From UBA6987 sp045617825 (GTDB lineage Bacteria; Bacillota; Clostridia; Lachnospirales; Lachnospiraceae), in the NCBI GenBank assembly GCA_045617825.1, contig JAZLJI010000035.1, positions 1 through 31,683 of the forward strand: a stretch of DNA of 31,683 nucleotides, written 5' to 3'. A model generated the notes under the pieces. The model saw only the letters and a program-made list of their open reading frames with translations, did no database searches and was not told where the DNA came from. The position numbers and the translations under genes were made by a program. Shown here in pieces: positions 1 to 8,628 of this stretch (its first letter is position 1; each line of letters opens with the position of its first letter).

Positions 1-15
1 GGCCTTTTCCTTCAT

Positions 16-31
16 GCCGGAGAGCTCCGGC
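16..31 (-). terminator. Possible hairpin downstream of the Ig-like lipoprotein gene
   Basis: A perfect palindromic arm pair, GCCGGA and TCCGGC around a GAGC loop, lies just past the stop codon of the minus-strand gene that ends at 41. No clear U-tract follows it on the minus strand, so it may be only a 3'-end stabilising hairpin. The window edge hides further context. Confidence 0.3.
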
Positions 32-40
32 CGGGATCAT

Positions 41-1321
41 TTAGTTAACACCCAAAATGACCACGTGGGAGATCTCGCCGTTAGTGATGCGGAGGCTGCC
101 CATGGCCAGCACGGAGCAGCTCTGGGAGCCGTCTGCGTCACGGTGGCTGTAATGGTCCTCGGGATGGGCGAACCATTCCGCATAGGTGTTCTTGTAGCCG
201 GCATATTCCTCGTTGGTGGGACCGGCGTAGTCCTCCACCGCGCAGTCCGCGGCGATCCTGTACGTCTGATTACCGATGTTGATATCCTTGCCTTCCGCGT
301 CGATCACGTAATAATCATTCGGGATGATCAGCTCGTGCTCCGTGAAGATCAGCTTCTCCGGATTCGCCCAGTCACACACATGACCGTACAGTTCCTCATA
401 GCGGAATTTTCCGTCGACGTAGATGCCGTCCTTGTAATCGCCGTCCGGGAAGGGGCAGGGAGGGTTTTTCACCGTGACGTCCCACTCGGCGGAAACTGCG
501 CCGCAGGTCAGCGTGATCTTGGCCGTGCCCGCCGCTGCGCCGGTGACCTGACCGTAGGCGTCCACCGCGGCAATGTTCGCATCCGAGCTGACGAGGCTGA
601 TGGTCCTGTCCTCGTCGGGGGTGCCGCCCTCAAGAGAATAAGTCAGCCATGCCGTATCGCCTACGGTAAGCTCCAGCGCCGTCCCCTCCGTGCGGATGCT
701 GAGCGGAGCATAGACCGTCACGTTCCACTGGCAGGTTGCGTTCCGGCAAATGCCCATCACCGTGATCTTACCGGCAGCCTTGGCCGTTACCTGGCCCTTC
801 GCGTCCACCTCCGCCACGGCGGGATCGGTACTGACGTAGCTTACCGGATAGCTTTCACCGGGCACGCCGCCGACCACCAGGCACTCCAGCTGCGCGGTCT
901 CTCCGGTCTTCATCGCGACGTCTCCGCCGCCCTTCAGACCGGGGGCCTCATAGACCGTAACGTCCCAGGTGAAGGAAGCCGTTCCGCAGGCGGCCAGTAC
1001 CTGAGTCTTGCCGGCAGCCTTGGCCGTCAGATTGCCCTCTGCGTCCACCGCGGCCACCGCGGAATTCTGGCTGCTGAAGCTGACGGCCTCAGCCTTGTCG
1101 GCATTCTTTCCGCTCAGCGTATAGCCCAGCTTTTCCGTCTGCCCGGAGATCAGGCTGATGCTTTCCTTTTCCGAGCTGATAATCAGCTTGGGCGCCCTGG
1201 TCTCCTCAGTCGATTCCTCCGCCGGCTTGGTCGGGATAGTGCTGCCTAAGTCACAGGCGGTGAGCGTCACAGCCAGCACGCCGAGCAGCAGTGCGGCCGT
1301 CAGTTTTTTCATCCATTTCAT
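41..1321 (-). CDS. Secreted lipoprotein with three bacterial Ig-like (Big_2-type) repeats
   Basis: A 426-residue surface lipoprotein. The N-terminus is a basic, hydrophobic signal ending in lipobox LTAC, with lipidated Cys at 23, followed by a short Glu/Thr/Pro linker. Three repeats of about 80 residues follow at roughly 44-124, 126-204 and 206-284. Each has the Big_2 pattern: an 'S..SS....A.VD..G..TA.AAG' core closed by a 'W.VTVY'-like strand. The C-terminal part (about 288-426) is Trp/Tyr/His/Cys-rich and not recognised; it could be a binding or small catalytic domain. The start is fixed by an AGGAGG box eight bases before ATG and by a strong upstream promoter. It appears monocistronic. Big_2 domains usually mediate adhesion or act as spacers on cell-surface proteins; the ligand cannot be told. 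Confidence 0.85.
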   Translation of the reverse strand: MKWMKKLTAALLLGVLAVTLTACDLGSTIPTKPAEESTEETRAPKLIISSEKESISLISGQTEKLGYTLSGKNADKAEAVSFSSQNSAVAAVDAEGNLTAKAAGKTQVLAACGTASFTWDVTVYEAPGLKGGGDVAMKTGETAQLECLVVGGVPGESYPVSYVSTDPAVAEVDAKGQVTAKAAGKITVMGICRNATCQWNVTVYAPLSIRTEGTALELTVGDTAWLTYSLEGGTPDEDRTISLVSSDANIAAVDAYGQVTGAAAGTAKITLTCGAVSAEWDVTVKNPPCPFPDGDYKDGIYVDGKFRYEELYGHVCDWANPEKLIFTEHELIIPNDYYVIDAEGKDINIGNQTYRIAADCAVEDYAGPTNEEYAGYKNTYAEWFAHPEDHYSHRDADGSQSCSVLAMGSLRITNGEISHVVILGVN

Positions 1322-1381
1322 GTGATTATCCTCCTATCGTATGATAAACTGCCAATCACAGCTAAACAAATATCCATTTTT

Positions 1382-1410
1382 ATTATATCTGCCTGTTTCC
1401 TCCTTTTCAA
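1382..1410 (-). promoter_or_regulatory. Sigma-A promoter for the Ig-like lipoprotein gene
   Basis: Read on the minus strand, TTGAAA (1405-1410) and TATAAT (1382-1387) are separated by exactly 17 bases, about 60 bases upstream of the start codon at 1321. The hexamers are near consensus. Confidence 0.8.
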
Positions 1411-1462
1411 GGGGGTGTTCTCCCCCAAAAGTGGAAAATTTAATGTTTTTTTTGATACAGAA

Positions 1463-1492
1463 GGCTGCCGCCCCGTTAAACGGAACGGCAGC
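1463..1492 (-). terminator. Inverted repeat after the Ldh2 gene, possible terminator
   Basis: GGCTGCCG (1463-1470) pairs with CGGCAGCC (1485-1492) around a loop that itself contains CCGTT/ACGG arms. It lies about 70 bases downstream of the dehydrogenase stop. On the minus strand the following bases are not a clean U-run, so termination efficiency is uncertain. Confidence 0.45.
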
Positions 1493-1560
1493 CTCCTGCC
1501 TTGTCAGTCTGTATCCGCGCTGCCTGCGGCAGCCGCTGTATTTTCGGACGTCTCCGCCGC

Positions 1561-2688
1561 TCAGACGGGGTTGCCCTTGAAATCCTTATCCTGCGGCGGC
1601 AGATAGTCGCCGAAGTAGGAAGCAAAATCCATATCCAGATCCTTGCAGAGCTCCAGCACCTCGCCCATGGTATTGTCATTTACCGGGATGCCGTCCTTCA
1701 TGATGCGGGCCATGGCCTCCACTTCCTTCTCGCCGTGGGTATAGATGCGGGTCTCGCCCTCAGCCTTGGGAGACTGACGGATCTTCTCCAGATAATCGGA
1801 CAGGCCCTTCTTGATGGCCTCGGCATCGCCGAACAGCGCCGGATCGATGGCCAGGAAGAAGTGGCAGATCAGGCCTCTGCCGCCCTTGCCGGTCTCATTG
1901 GAGGTGGTGCCCTGAGACAGGATCGCGGACAGGATCTCGCAGATCATGGCGTAGCCGTAGCCCTTGTGGGAGCCGGTGCATTCCTCGCTGCCGCCCAGGG
2001 GAACGATACCGCCGCCCAGATGCGCCGCGATATTGCCCAGCACCTCGGCCGCGTCGTTGGAGGGGAAGCCGTCCTTATTGACCGCCCAGCCGTCGTGGAG
2101 GGGCTTGTTCAGCTTGTTGTAGACCTCCAGCTTGCCTCTGGTCACCACCGTGGTGGCGGCGTCAAAGAAGAAGTCGTAGGGCTCGGCGGGCATGGCTACC
2201 GCGATCGGGTTGGTGCCCAGCATGGCGGTGCGGCCGTAGGTCGGTACCATGATCGGGTTGGTATTGGTGCAGGACATGCCGATCAGGCCTTCCTTACAGG
2301 CCATCTTGGCGTAGTAGCCGGCGATGCCGTAGTGGTTGGAATTGCGCACGGTCACCATGCCGATGCCGCATTTCTTGGCCTTCTCAATGGCCATGGTCAT
2401 GGCCTTGTGGCCGATGATCTGACCCATGCCGTCGTGGCCGTCCAGCACCGCGGAGACGGGGGTCTCAAAGACCACCTCGGGCTTGGCATCCACCAGGATC
2501 ATGCCCTTCTTGATGGATTTATGATAGCGGGCCATGCGCTGCATGCCATGGCTCTCGATGCCGTACAGATCGCTGGTCAGCAGCACGTCGGAGACGATGG
2601 CCGCCTCCTCCGCGGAAAAGCCGAAGCGCACGAAGGCATCGTTGCAAAGTCTGTTCAGGGTCTCAAAGGACCAGTACTGGTATCCCAT
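1561..2688 (-). CDS. Ldh2/YlbC-type malate/L-lactate (2-hydroxyacid) dehydrogenase
   Basis: A 375-residue cytoplasmic NAD(P)-dependent oxidoreductase of the Ldh_2 family (malate, L-lactate, ureidoglycolate and related 2-hydroxyacid dehydrogenases). Family landmarks are visible in order: SHGM near residue 46, NSNHYGIAGYYA near 116-127 with the family's conserved His at 119, GTNPIAVAMP near 158-167, and HKGYGYAM in the C-terminal half. Length is normal for the family. The ATG is preceded by TAGGAGG at proper distance and by a TTGATT-N18-TATTCT promoter, so it is probably transcribed alone. The actual substrate cannot be told from sequence because malate, lactate, sulfolactate and ureidoglycolate enzymes share these motifs; no adjacent gene points to one of them. 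Confidence 0.88.
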   Translation of the reverse strand: MGYQYWSFETLNRLCNDAFVRFGFSAEEAAIVSDVLLTSDLYGIESHGMQRMARYHKSIKKGMILVDAKPEVVFETPVSAVLDGHDGMGQIIGHKAMTMAIEKAKKCGIGMVTVRNSNHYGIAGYYAKMACKEGLIGMSCTNTNPIMVPTYGRTAMLGTNPIAVAMPAEPYDFFFDAATTVVTRGKLEVYNKLNKPLHDGWAVNKDGFPSNDAAEVLGNIAAHLGGGIVPLGGSEECTGSHKGYGYAMICEILSAILSQGTTSNETGKGGRGLICHFFLAIDPALFGDAEAIKKGLSDYLEKIRQSPKAEGETRIYTHGEKEVEAMARIMKDGIPVNDNTMGEVLELCKDLDMDFASYFGDYLPPQDKDFKGNPV

Positions 2689-2721
2689 AGTAGTGAACCT
2701 CCTAAGTTATATTACGCTTAT

Positions 2722-2751
2722 AGAATAGCCTTTCCGCCCCCTGAAAATCAA
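2722..2751 (-). promoter_or_regulatory. Putative promoter of the Ldh2 gene
   Basis: On the minus strand TTGATT (2746-2751) and TATTCT (2722-2727) are 18 bases apart, about 35 bases before the start codon. A small GCCCTC/GGGGGC hairpin overlaps the -35 region and could be the end of the preceding ABC transcript. Confidence 0.55.
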
Positions 2752-2803
2752 GAGGGCAGGCCATATAATTCTTACGCTCGCGTTTATGAGGCTATATACG
2801 GAA

Positions 2804-5152
2804 TTATATATCCCGACTCATCGTCTCGATGGCACGACGTCCCTGCGCGGTCTCCTCGCCGGTAAGGGCAAAGCCCTGCGCCTGCCAGAAGCGCTCCGCC
2901 TCCTCGTTCTCCTTCATGACGCCCAGCTTCAGGGTCTCGACGCCCTGCGCCGCCAGCGCCGCCCGTACGTCGGCAAATATCTGTGAGCCGATGCCCTGGC
3001 CCTGCAGCTTGGCGTCCACCATGAACCAGCCGATGAAGGCCGCCTGCCTGTCGGGGTAATCGGTGATCAGATCCAGGATCGCCACCAGATTGCCGTCCGC
3101 GTCGTAGAAGCCGACGAAATGCTTCTGCTCCGGCTTCGTGCCCTCCGGCATCTCGCTGATCACGGCGGTCAGATTCCGCTGGGTAGGCTCCGTGCCGGTG
3201 TAGCGGTAATATCTCCGATTGGCCTTGCACAGCCGGTAAACGTCGCTGATCTCCGCCTCGGTGATCTTCCGTACCTCATACTGAGAGGACAGGGTCTCCA
3301 GCGGCAGGGTCTGCTCTCCCGCCCCGTTTTCGTAGTCGATGGCCACCCGGAACTGGGTCTCGTACAGATCGCGGTATACGCCGTTCATCGCCAGCAGCTC
3401 CTCGTGGGTCCCCTGCTCGGCGATCACGCCGTCTGACACCACCAGGATCTGATCGGCCTTGAGGATCGTGGAAAGCCGGTGGGCGATCACGATGGAGGTG
3501 CGGCCCACCATCATGGTCTCCAGCGCGCCCTGGATCGCATTTTCCGAAATGGAGTCCAAAGCGGAGGTGGCCTCGTCCAGGATCAGGATCTTCGGGTCCT
3601 TCAGGATCACCCGGGCGATGGAGATACGCTGCTTCTCACCGCCGGACAGCTTCAGGCCGCGGTTGCCCACCTCGGTATCCAGGCCCTTGGGCTGGCGGCA
3701 GATGAAATCGTAGATGCTGGCCTTCCTGCAGGCCTCGATGATCTCCTCCTCGGTGGCGTCCTCCTTGGCGTACAGCAGGTTCTCCCGGATCGTCCCGTTG
3801 AACAGGTAGGTATCCTGGGTCACCACGCCGATGTTGGAGCGCAGGTAGGGCAGATCGATGTCCTTCACGTCCACGCCGTTCACGGAGACGGTGCCGCTTA
3901 TGGCATCGTACAGCCGGGGGATCATATTGACCACGGTGGATTTGCCGGAGCCGGAGGGACCCACGATGGCGTACATCTTGCCGCCGGGCACGGTGAAATT
4001 CACGTCGGTCAGCAGGGGCTTATCCTCGCTGTAGTAGAATTCCACGTGCTCGTAGACGATATCCTGCTTCTCCATCTCGGGCTTCAGGCCGTTCTCGGGA
4101 TTGGTGATGGTGATGGGCCGGTCCAGATAGTCGAAGATGCGGGTGAACAGCGCCAGGGAGCGGGTGAAGGAAACGCCCAGATCCAGCAGGCTTTCCACCG
4201 GCCGGTACAGACGGTTGATCAGGGCCACCGTGGCGGTGATGGTACCGACGGACAGGGTGGAGTCGGGCTGGCTGATCATGAAATAGCCGCCGGCCAGATA
4301 GATCAGCAGCGGGCCCAGCTGGGTGAACATGCCCATGGCGACGCGGAACCAGCGGCCGCTGCGCTGCTCCTTCAGGGAGATCTGGGTCACGTCCTCGTTC
4401 AGACGAACGAAGTTATCGTACTCCTTCTCCTCTCTGGTAAAGATCTTCACCAGCATGGAGCCGGATACGCTCAGGGTCTCGTTGATGACCTGGTTCAGCT
4501 CATCGTTCTTGGCCTGGCTTTCGGTCAGGAGCTTGAAGCGGGTATTGCCCACGCTGCGGGAAGGGATGATCAGCAGCGGGATCACCAGCATGCCCACGAC
4601 GGCCAGCTGCCAGTTCATGGAGAACAGGGCCACCACCGTGGTGATCACCGTGGCGATGTTGCTGACCACCGAGGTCAGCGTGCCGCTGATGACCGAGGAC
4701 ACGCCGCTGATATCCGTATTCATCCGGGTAATGATATCGCCCTGCTTCTCCGTGGTGAAGAAGGCATGGGGCATATACTCCAGATGCCGGTACATCTGGT
4801 TCTTCATGTCGAAAATGATCCGCTGGGAGATCCAGGAATTGATATAGCTTTCCAGGATGCCGATCAGCTGGCTGATGCCCATGGCGGCAAATGCAGCCAG
4901 GCAGAGCTTGATCAGCTGGGCCATGTTCCGGTCCACCAGGGCCTTATCCACGATCTTACCGGTGATGATGGAGGGCAGCAGGCCCACCACCGCAGACAGC
5001 AGGATCGAGATAAATACAAAGAGGAACTGGACCCAGTAGGGCTTCAGATACCCCAGGATACGGAGCAGCAGCTCCTTGGTGACCTTCGGCTTATTGGCCT
5101 TTTCCTCTTCTGTCAGATGTCCCCGCATTCCGGGGCCCATTCCTCCGGGCAT
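2804..5152 (-). CDS. ABC exporter (TMD-NBD half transporter) fused to a C-terminal GNAT acetyltransferase
   Basis: A 782-residue protein. Residues 1-30 are a Gly/Met-rich then charged leader. About 35-335 is a six-helix type-1 exporter membrane domain. About 365-600 is the ATPase, with Walker A GPSGSGKST (398-406), Q-loop VVTQDTY, signature LSGGE (502-506), Walker B ending DE (526-527) and H-loop IAHRL (556-560). After a short linker, residues 625-782 form a GNAT N-acetyltransferase fold with acetyl-CoA-binding motif QGQGIG near 717-722. There is no stop, frame change or internal start with a ribosome binding site between the halves, so this reads as a true fusion. ABCB/MsbA/BmrA-like exporters move drugs, lipids or peptides as dimers; the acetyltransferase half would face the cytoplasm. 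AAGGAGG lies upstream of the chosen ATG. The gene stands alone behind its own promoter. Confidence 0.9.
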   Translation of the reverse strand: MPGGMGPGMRGHLTEEEKANKPKVTKELLLRILGYLKPYWVQFLFVFISILLSAVVGLLPSIITGKIVDKALVDRNMAQLIKLCLAAFAAMGISQLIGILESYINSWISQRIIFDMKNQMYRHLEYMPHAFFTTEKQGDIITRMNTDISGVSSVISGTLTSVVSNIATVITTVVALFSMNWQLAVVGMLVIPLLIIPSRSVGNTRFKLLTESQAKNDELNQVINETLSVSGSMLVKIFTREEKEYDNFVRLNEDVTQISLKEQRSGRWFRVAMGMFTQLGPLLIYLAGGYFMISQPDSTLSVGTITATVALINRLYRPVESLLDLGVSFTRSLALFTRIFDYLDRPITITNPENGLKPEMEKQDIVYEHVEFYYSEDKPLLTDVNFTVPGGKMYAIVGPSGSGKSTVVNMIPRLYDAISGTVSVNGVDVKDIDLPYLRSNIGVVTQDTYLFNGTIRENLLYAKEDATEEEIIEACRKASIYDFICRQPKGLDTEVGNRGLKLSGGEKQRISIARVILKDPKILILDEATSALDSISENAIQGALETMMVGRTSIVIAHRLSTILKADQILVVSDGVIAEQGTHEELLAMNGVYRDLYETQFRVAIDYENGAGEQTLPLETLSSQYEVRKITEAEISDVYRLCKANRRYYRYTGTEPTQRNLTAVISEMPEGTKPEQKHFVGFYDADGNLVAILDLITDYPDRQAAFIGWFMVDAKLQGQGIGSQIFADVRAALAAQGVETLKLGVMKENEEAERFWQAQGFALTGEETAQGRRAIETMSRDI

Positions 5153-5248
5153 AGCCCCCTCCTTCTCCGGCGCCTCCGCAGGCCCCGGTGTGCATAGATT
5201 ATCTTTACCGCTTGATCAATATACTCGTTTCCTTCGTCAGGACGGTTT

Positions 5249-5277
5249 ATTATACCACAGGATCACGGCAGGCGCAA
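5249..5277 (-). promoter_or_regulatory. Extended -10 promoter for the ABC-GNAT gene
   Basis: On the minus strand TTGCGC (5272-5277), a 17-base spacer and TATAAT (5249-5254) preceded by TG make a strong extended -10 promoter. It lies about 100 bases upstream of the start at 5152, leaving a leader of roughly 90 bases. Confidence 0.75.
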
Positions 5278-5303
5278 GATTTCTCCCGCGGCCGCGGCTA
5301 TAC

Positions 5304-7094
5304 TCACCTGTCCAGGGCCTGGGGATCCGTCCGCAGCAGCTCCGCCAGCTCGGTCCTTGCGGCATCCGCCTCCGTGCTGCCCAGGGACAGCAGCGGCCGC
5401 AGCATATGATGGCCGAAATGCTTCCGGGGATCGAATTCCTCCGGCATCTCAAAGATCTCCACCAGCTCCCGGAAGGCCGCCTGGGCCTCCTCATCCCGCT
5501 CCAGACCGACGCCCCAGTATCCATAGCTGCTCAGCTTTGTCTTCAGCTCCTCCGCCGGCCAGGCTTTGCCTTCGCCGCTCCGGTATCTGAGCGCGTCCAG
5601 TTTGCTGCGCAGGTACAGGATGCGCCAGCGCCAGCTGCCTCTTACGCAGGGCAGGAGCTCCCCGTCCAGCTTCCGGCCCAGGGCCTCCGCCTCCGCGTAA
5701 AGCTCCGGCTCCGGCTTCTCCAGACGCTTTTTCCCGGTGCGCAGGTGATTTTCCTCGATCAGCTCCGTCAGCCGGATCACCTCCTCCGCCGAGGCGCCGG
5801 GGAATTCGTAGCCCGCGTAGTCCTTCAGGATATCCTCGGCAGAGCGGCCCTTATCCCAGAAGAAGCCGGCGTAGAGCACCTTGTTGATGTCCTCGTATTT
5901 GCCCTCGGAGTAGGGCATGCCGCCCTGCACTATGTCCGCGCAGTCCCGCCAGATCCGTTCAAAGGTCTTCGGCAGGGGATTGGCGCCGAAGGCGCCCCAG
6001 GGCCGCAGCTCGTACATGCTGATCTCCGGGAAATCCACCCCCCGGCAGCCGCCGGGCACCCCGTGCTCCCGCACGTAGGGCGGAACGCCGTTCCGGCAGT
6101 CCACCATGACGTAATCCACCCAGTCCAGGCCCCGCTCCCGGTCCTCCCGGATCGCCCGGTCCAGCCAGGGGAAATCCCGGGGATCGTTGATGCCCACATT
6201 GAAGTGCCAGCAGCTGAGCATGGCCTTCACCTCCGGCAGGAAGCGGCGGAATTCCTTATGCAGCTCCCGGGCCATGCGGTAGTAGCCGTTGCCGCCCCAG
6301 GGCGCGCAGAGCCTGCAGGAGCAGCCGCCCTCGTCGTAGGGGAAATAGCTGATCATGTCCACGCCGGTCTTCGCCAGGCGCTTCACCAGCGAGACCTCCA
6401 GATCCCGGATATAGGCATAGCCCGCCGGCTTGCCGGGGCAGATCAGGTTGCCGGTCTTGCAGTGGATGCCGGATTTGTCGGCGGCCAGGGCGGGATCCGA
6501 CTTCCGGAAATCCGGATTGCCGAACTGGAAGACCGTCAGCATTTCCAGCCTCCGGGCGGCGGCGTAGAGCTTCTCCAGCCGCTGCAGCGCGATCTCGGTG
6601 TTCGGATCGTCCGGGCCCTCCAGATTGGCCTTCGCCAGGATGCCCGCGACGCCGTTGTAGCCCCAGAGCAGCATATCCTCCAGGTAGCGCTCCAGCTCCC
6701 CGGCGTCCGTATTGTAATACCAGTTGTAAAAATGAATGGCGAAATAGATCACCCGGAAGGGGCAGTCCGGCGCGGAGATCCCCCGGAAGGCACCGGGCTC
6801 AAAGCCCGTCTCCGTATACCGCGCGCTGTGCAGAAAGCGCCCCAGCCCGTAGGCCAGCGCCGGAAAATCCCCGCCGGAGATCACCAGGCCGTTCGGAGCC
6901 TCCGCGATCCGGTAGCCCTCCCGCGGCAGTCCCTCCTCCAGCCGGAAGCTCAGGCAGTAGGCGTCCCGGGACTCCTCCCGTCGCGCGCCGCAGCGTTCCT
7001 CGATCCGGCTGCGCAGCAGCGTGCCCAGCTTTTCCATTACCGGCTTTTCCGTCAGCGGCAGCGCCGACAGATCCGCTCTGAAGCGTGTGATCAT
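5304..7094 (-). CDS. GH20-like glycoside hydrolase (hexosaminidase/DUF4838-type fold), cytoplasmic
   Basis: A 596-residue protein without a signal peptide. Residues about 1-105 resemble the small alpha/beta domain in front of GH20 hexosaminidases and GH67-like enzymes: a 'G..YRI....NGLVISGGD..ALAYGLGRFL' pattern. Residues about 110-420 look like a TIM barrel, with LLWGYNGV, then ISYFPYDEGGCSC near 248-260, where Asp254-Glu255 occupy the place of the GH20 catalytic DE pair, beside a C-x-C-x-x-C motif. The rest is helical. The start is 17 bases past the stop of the lipoprotein gene at 7112, with AGGAAGGAG upstream, so the two are one operon. A role in degrading an imported amino-sugar or uronic-acid oligosaccharide is inference; the exact family should be settled by profile search. 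Confidence 0.55.
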   Translation of the reverse strand: MITRFRADLSALPLTEKPVMEKLGTLLRSRIEERCGARREESRDAYCLSFRLEEGLPREGYRIAEAPNGLVISGGDFPALAYGLGRFLHSARYTETGFEPGAFRGISAPDCPFRVIYFAIHFYNWYYNTDAGELERYLEDMLLWGYNGVAGILAKANLEGPDDPNTEIALQRLEKLYAAARRLEMLTVFQFGNPDFRKSDPALAADKSGIHCKTGNLICPGKPAGYAYIRDLEVSLVKRLAKTGVDMISYFPYDEGGCSCRLCAPWGGNGYYRMARELHKEFRRFLPEVKAMLSCWHFNVGINDPRDFPWLDRAIREDRERGLDWVDYVMVDCRNGVPPYVREHGVPGGCRGVDFPEISMYELRPWGAFGANPLPKTFERIWRDCADIVQGGMPYSEGKYEDINKVLYAGFFWDKGRSAEDILKDYAGYEFPGASAEEVIRLTELIEENHLRTGKKRLEKPEPELYAEAEALGRKLDGELLPCVRGSWRWRILYLRSKLDALRYRSGEGKAWPAEELKTKLSSYGYWGVGLERDEEAQAAFRELVEIFEMPEEFDPRKHFGHHMLRPLLSLGSTEADAARTELAELLRTDPQALDR

Positions 7095-7111
7095 CCTCCT
7101 GCTCCTTCCTG

Positions 7112-8362
7112 TCAGCGTGTGAAGCTGACGGTGCGGATCTCCCGCAGAGACCCGGCAGCCAGAATGCTGAGGGTCAGGGTATACTGCCCTGCCGGCAGCG
7201 GCTTCAGATCCAGTCCCTTGTTCAGCTCCCTCAGCTTGTAGATCTTGGAGAACATGACCAGGGTATTGTCGGGGTTATTTACCGGATAATCCACCACCTG
7301 CCGCACCGTCTTGCCGGCGGCGTCCTTCACCTCGGCCACCACCTCGAACATCCGGTAATTGCAGGTCAGACGGCCGGGAAGGCCCTTTTCCGCCAGATCC
7401 ACGCCGTCAAAGGAATCGGTGAAGACCGTGGTGACCTCCTTGGCCTCGCCGGCATCCAGCTCGGCCGTGGTCAGCGGGACGTAAAGGCTGTCATACAGAT
7501 AGGTGAAGCTGTAGGGCTCGTCCACCCGCCAGGTGGTCAGGTATCCCTCCGGCGTTTCCGCCAGGGTCGCCGTGATCTCCGTGACGATGACGAAGCTGTT
7601 GTCACCGTCGATGCTGCCGTCCGGCAAATAGCTCAGCTTCGGGTACTGGGACACCAGCCGGCAGTGACCGGCGCTCGCGTAGCGCATCATCAGATCCGCC
7701 GGGATCACCTGGGCGTAGGCCCGGTACATGGTCTGACGGTCGTTGAGCTTGATGATGGCGGCGGTATCCGAGGGCGTGTCCGGCAGCTTGTATTCGCCGA
7801 CCTGGATGCTTCCGTAGCCCATGCCGGGGACCAGGTCCCGGCTCCAGACGGCCTTGCAGTCGGTGATCACCGTGTTCCAGGCTGCCAGCATAGAGGAGCT
7901 GCAGTCCACGCCGGTCGCCAGGGACGGCGTGATCTCGCCCACGTAGATGCCCTTTTCCAGCTTGCTGAGGAATTCCTCCAGGCTGGAGTCCACCACGTTG
8001 GTATAGGGCAGGCCCTTGTACCGCTGTCCGGCAATGAATTCGTTTTCGACCTTGAAGTCCTTCTCGGGGATCCAGATCACCGAGGACATTTCCTTCATAT
8101 AGGCCACGGCCTTGCTGCGCAGCTCGTTCATGGTGCGCCCGCCGGGCTCCGCCTCAGTGGCCGCCTCCGAGGCGGCAGTGGTCTTCTCCTCCTGCGCGGC
8201 GGCGGTCTTCTCCTCCTGCGCGGCGGCGGTGGTCGCCGCAGGCGTCCCGGGGTCCGTTCCCTTTTCCGTTTCCCGCTCCGCGCCTCCGCAGGCGGAAAGC
8301 AGGGTGGCGGCCGCCAGCAGCAGGCTGACCAGGATCCTCAGTTTATCGGAGACTTTACGCAT
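7112..8362 (-). CDS. Paralog 1: secreted lipoprotein with putative Cys-His-Glu peptidase domain
   Basis: A 416-residue lipoprotein: signal peptide ending LSAC (Cys25), then an Ala/Glu/Thr/Gln linker (26-75) containing an exact duplicated eight-residue unit, then the domain shared by four other genes here. Its hallmarks are MNELRSKAVAYMK (78-90), YKGLPYTNV, GVDCSSS with Cys154, TDC 15 residues later, AGHCR with His233, and VTEI with Glu262. A beta-rich C-terminal module (about 300-416) ends in a 'LPAG.YTL.LS' strand pattern. The GVDCSS...GHCR arrangement resembles the Cys and His of NlpC/P60 or papain-like peptidases; a peptidase role is inference. It is the most diverged full copy and is first in an operon with the GH20-like enzyme. 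AAAGAGG lies upstream of the ATG. Confidence 0.8.
   Translation of the reverse strand: MRKVSDKLRILVSLLLAAATLLSACGGAERETEKGTDPGTPAATTAAAQEEKTAAAQEEKTTAASEAATEAEPGGRTMNELRSKAVAYMKEMSSVIWIPEKDFKVENEFIAGQRYKGLPYTNVVDSSLEEFLSKLEKGIYVGEITPSLATGVDCSSSMLAAWNTVITDCKAVWSRDLVPGMGYGSIQVGEYKLPDTPSDTAAIIKLNDRQTMYRAYAQVIPADLMMRYASAGHCRLVSQYPKLSYLPDGSIDGDNSFVIVTEITATLAETPEGYLTTWRVDEPYSFTYLYDSLYVPLTTAELDAGEAKEVTTVFTDSFDGVDLAEKGLPGRLTCNYRMFEVVAEVKDAAGKTVRQVVDYPVNNPDNTLVMFSKIYKLRELNKGLDLKPLPAGQYTLTLSILAAGSLREIRTVSFTR
8181..8228. repeat. Perfect 24-bp tandem duplication in the lipoprotein linker
   Basis: Two identical 24-base units (8181-8204 and 8205-8228) sit head to tail inside the linker of paralog 1 and add eight residues in frame. 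This is typical slippage in an unstructured spacer. Confidence 0.9.
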
Positions 8363-8425
8363 CGTTTTTGACCTCTTTGTTCTTTCTTGCGCCGCGGCCT
8401 GCCGGCCGCGGTATCTTTCCTCGAA

Positions 8426-8457
8426 AGTATAGCATAATCCCGGGGGCTTGCCTATCC
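8426..8457 (-). promoter_or_regulatory. Promoter of the paralog 1 operon, matching that of the paralog 4 operon
   Basis: On the minus strand GGATAGGCAA (8448-8457) is followed by a 16-base spacer and TATACT (8426-8431) preceded by TGC. The same two blocks with the same spacing occur at 14399-14430 in front of the three-gene paralog operon, while the spacer differs. Confidence 0.65.
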
Positions 8458-8551
8458 CTCAGACAGAAAAGGAAGGCGAAAAAAATCAGCCTGCGGGCCG
8501 GAAGTCGTTCAAAAAGACAGACACAGCCGCTGCAGCCTGCCTGATGAGTTC

Positions 8552-8580
8552 TTGACATAAAGAGGCAAATACTTTAATAT
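8552..8580 (+). promoter_or_regulatory. Consensus sigma-A promoter for the plus-strand island
   Basis: TTGACA (8552-8557), 17 bases, then TAATAT (8575-8580). It faces the 8629 ORF and the lipoprotein at 8866. Confidence 0.8.
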
Positions 8581-8628
8581 CGAACATAAAGACACCAGTG
8601 ACAAATAAATCCTTTGGAGGAATTATTT

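Noticed and set aside
1501..2865. Long plus-strand open frame opposite the Ldh2 gene
   Set aside because: High-GC antisense shadow with His/Gly/Asp-rich composition, no ribosome binding site and no family motif; the minus-strand frame has clear Ldh2 motifs.
5286..5297. Perfect palindrome CCGCGGCCGCGG after the GH20-like gene
   Set aside because: Short, loop-free and GC-only; no U-run, and such palindromes arise by chance in GC-rich DNA.
3479..7241. Long plus-strand open frames opposite the ABC and GH20-like genes
   Set aside because: Shadow frames caused by third-position GC bias; low-complexity His/Gln/Gly/Pro translations and no start signals.
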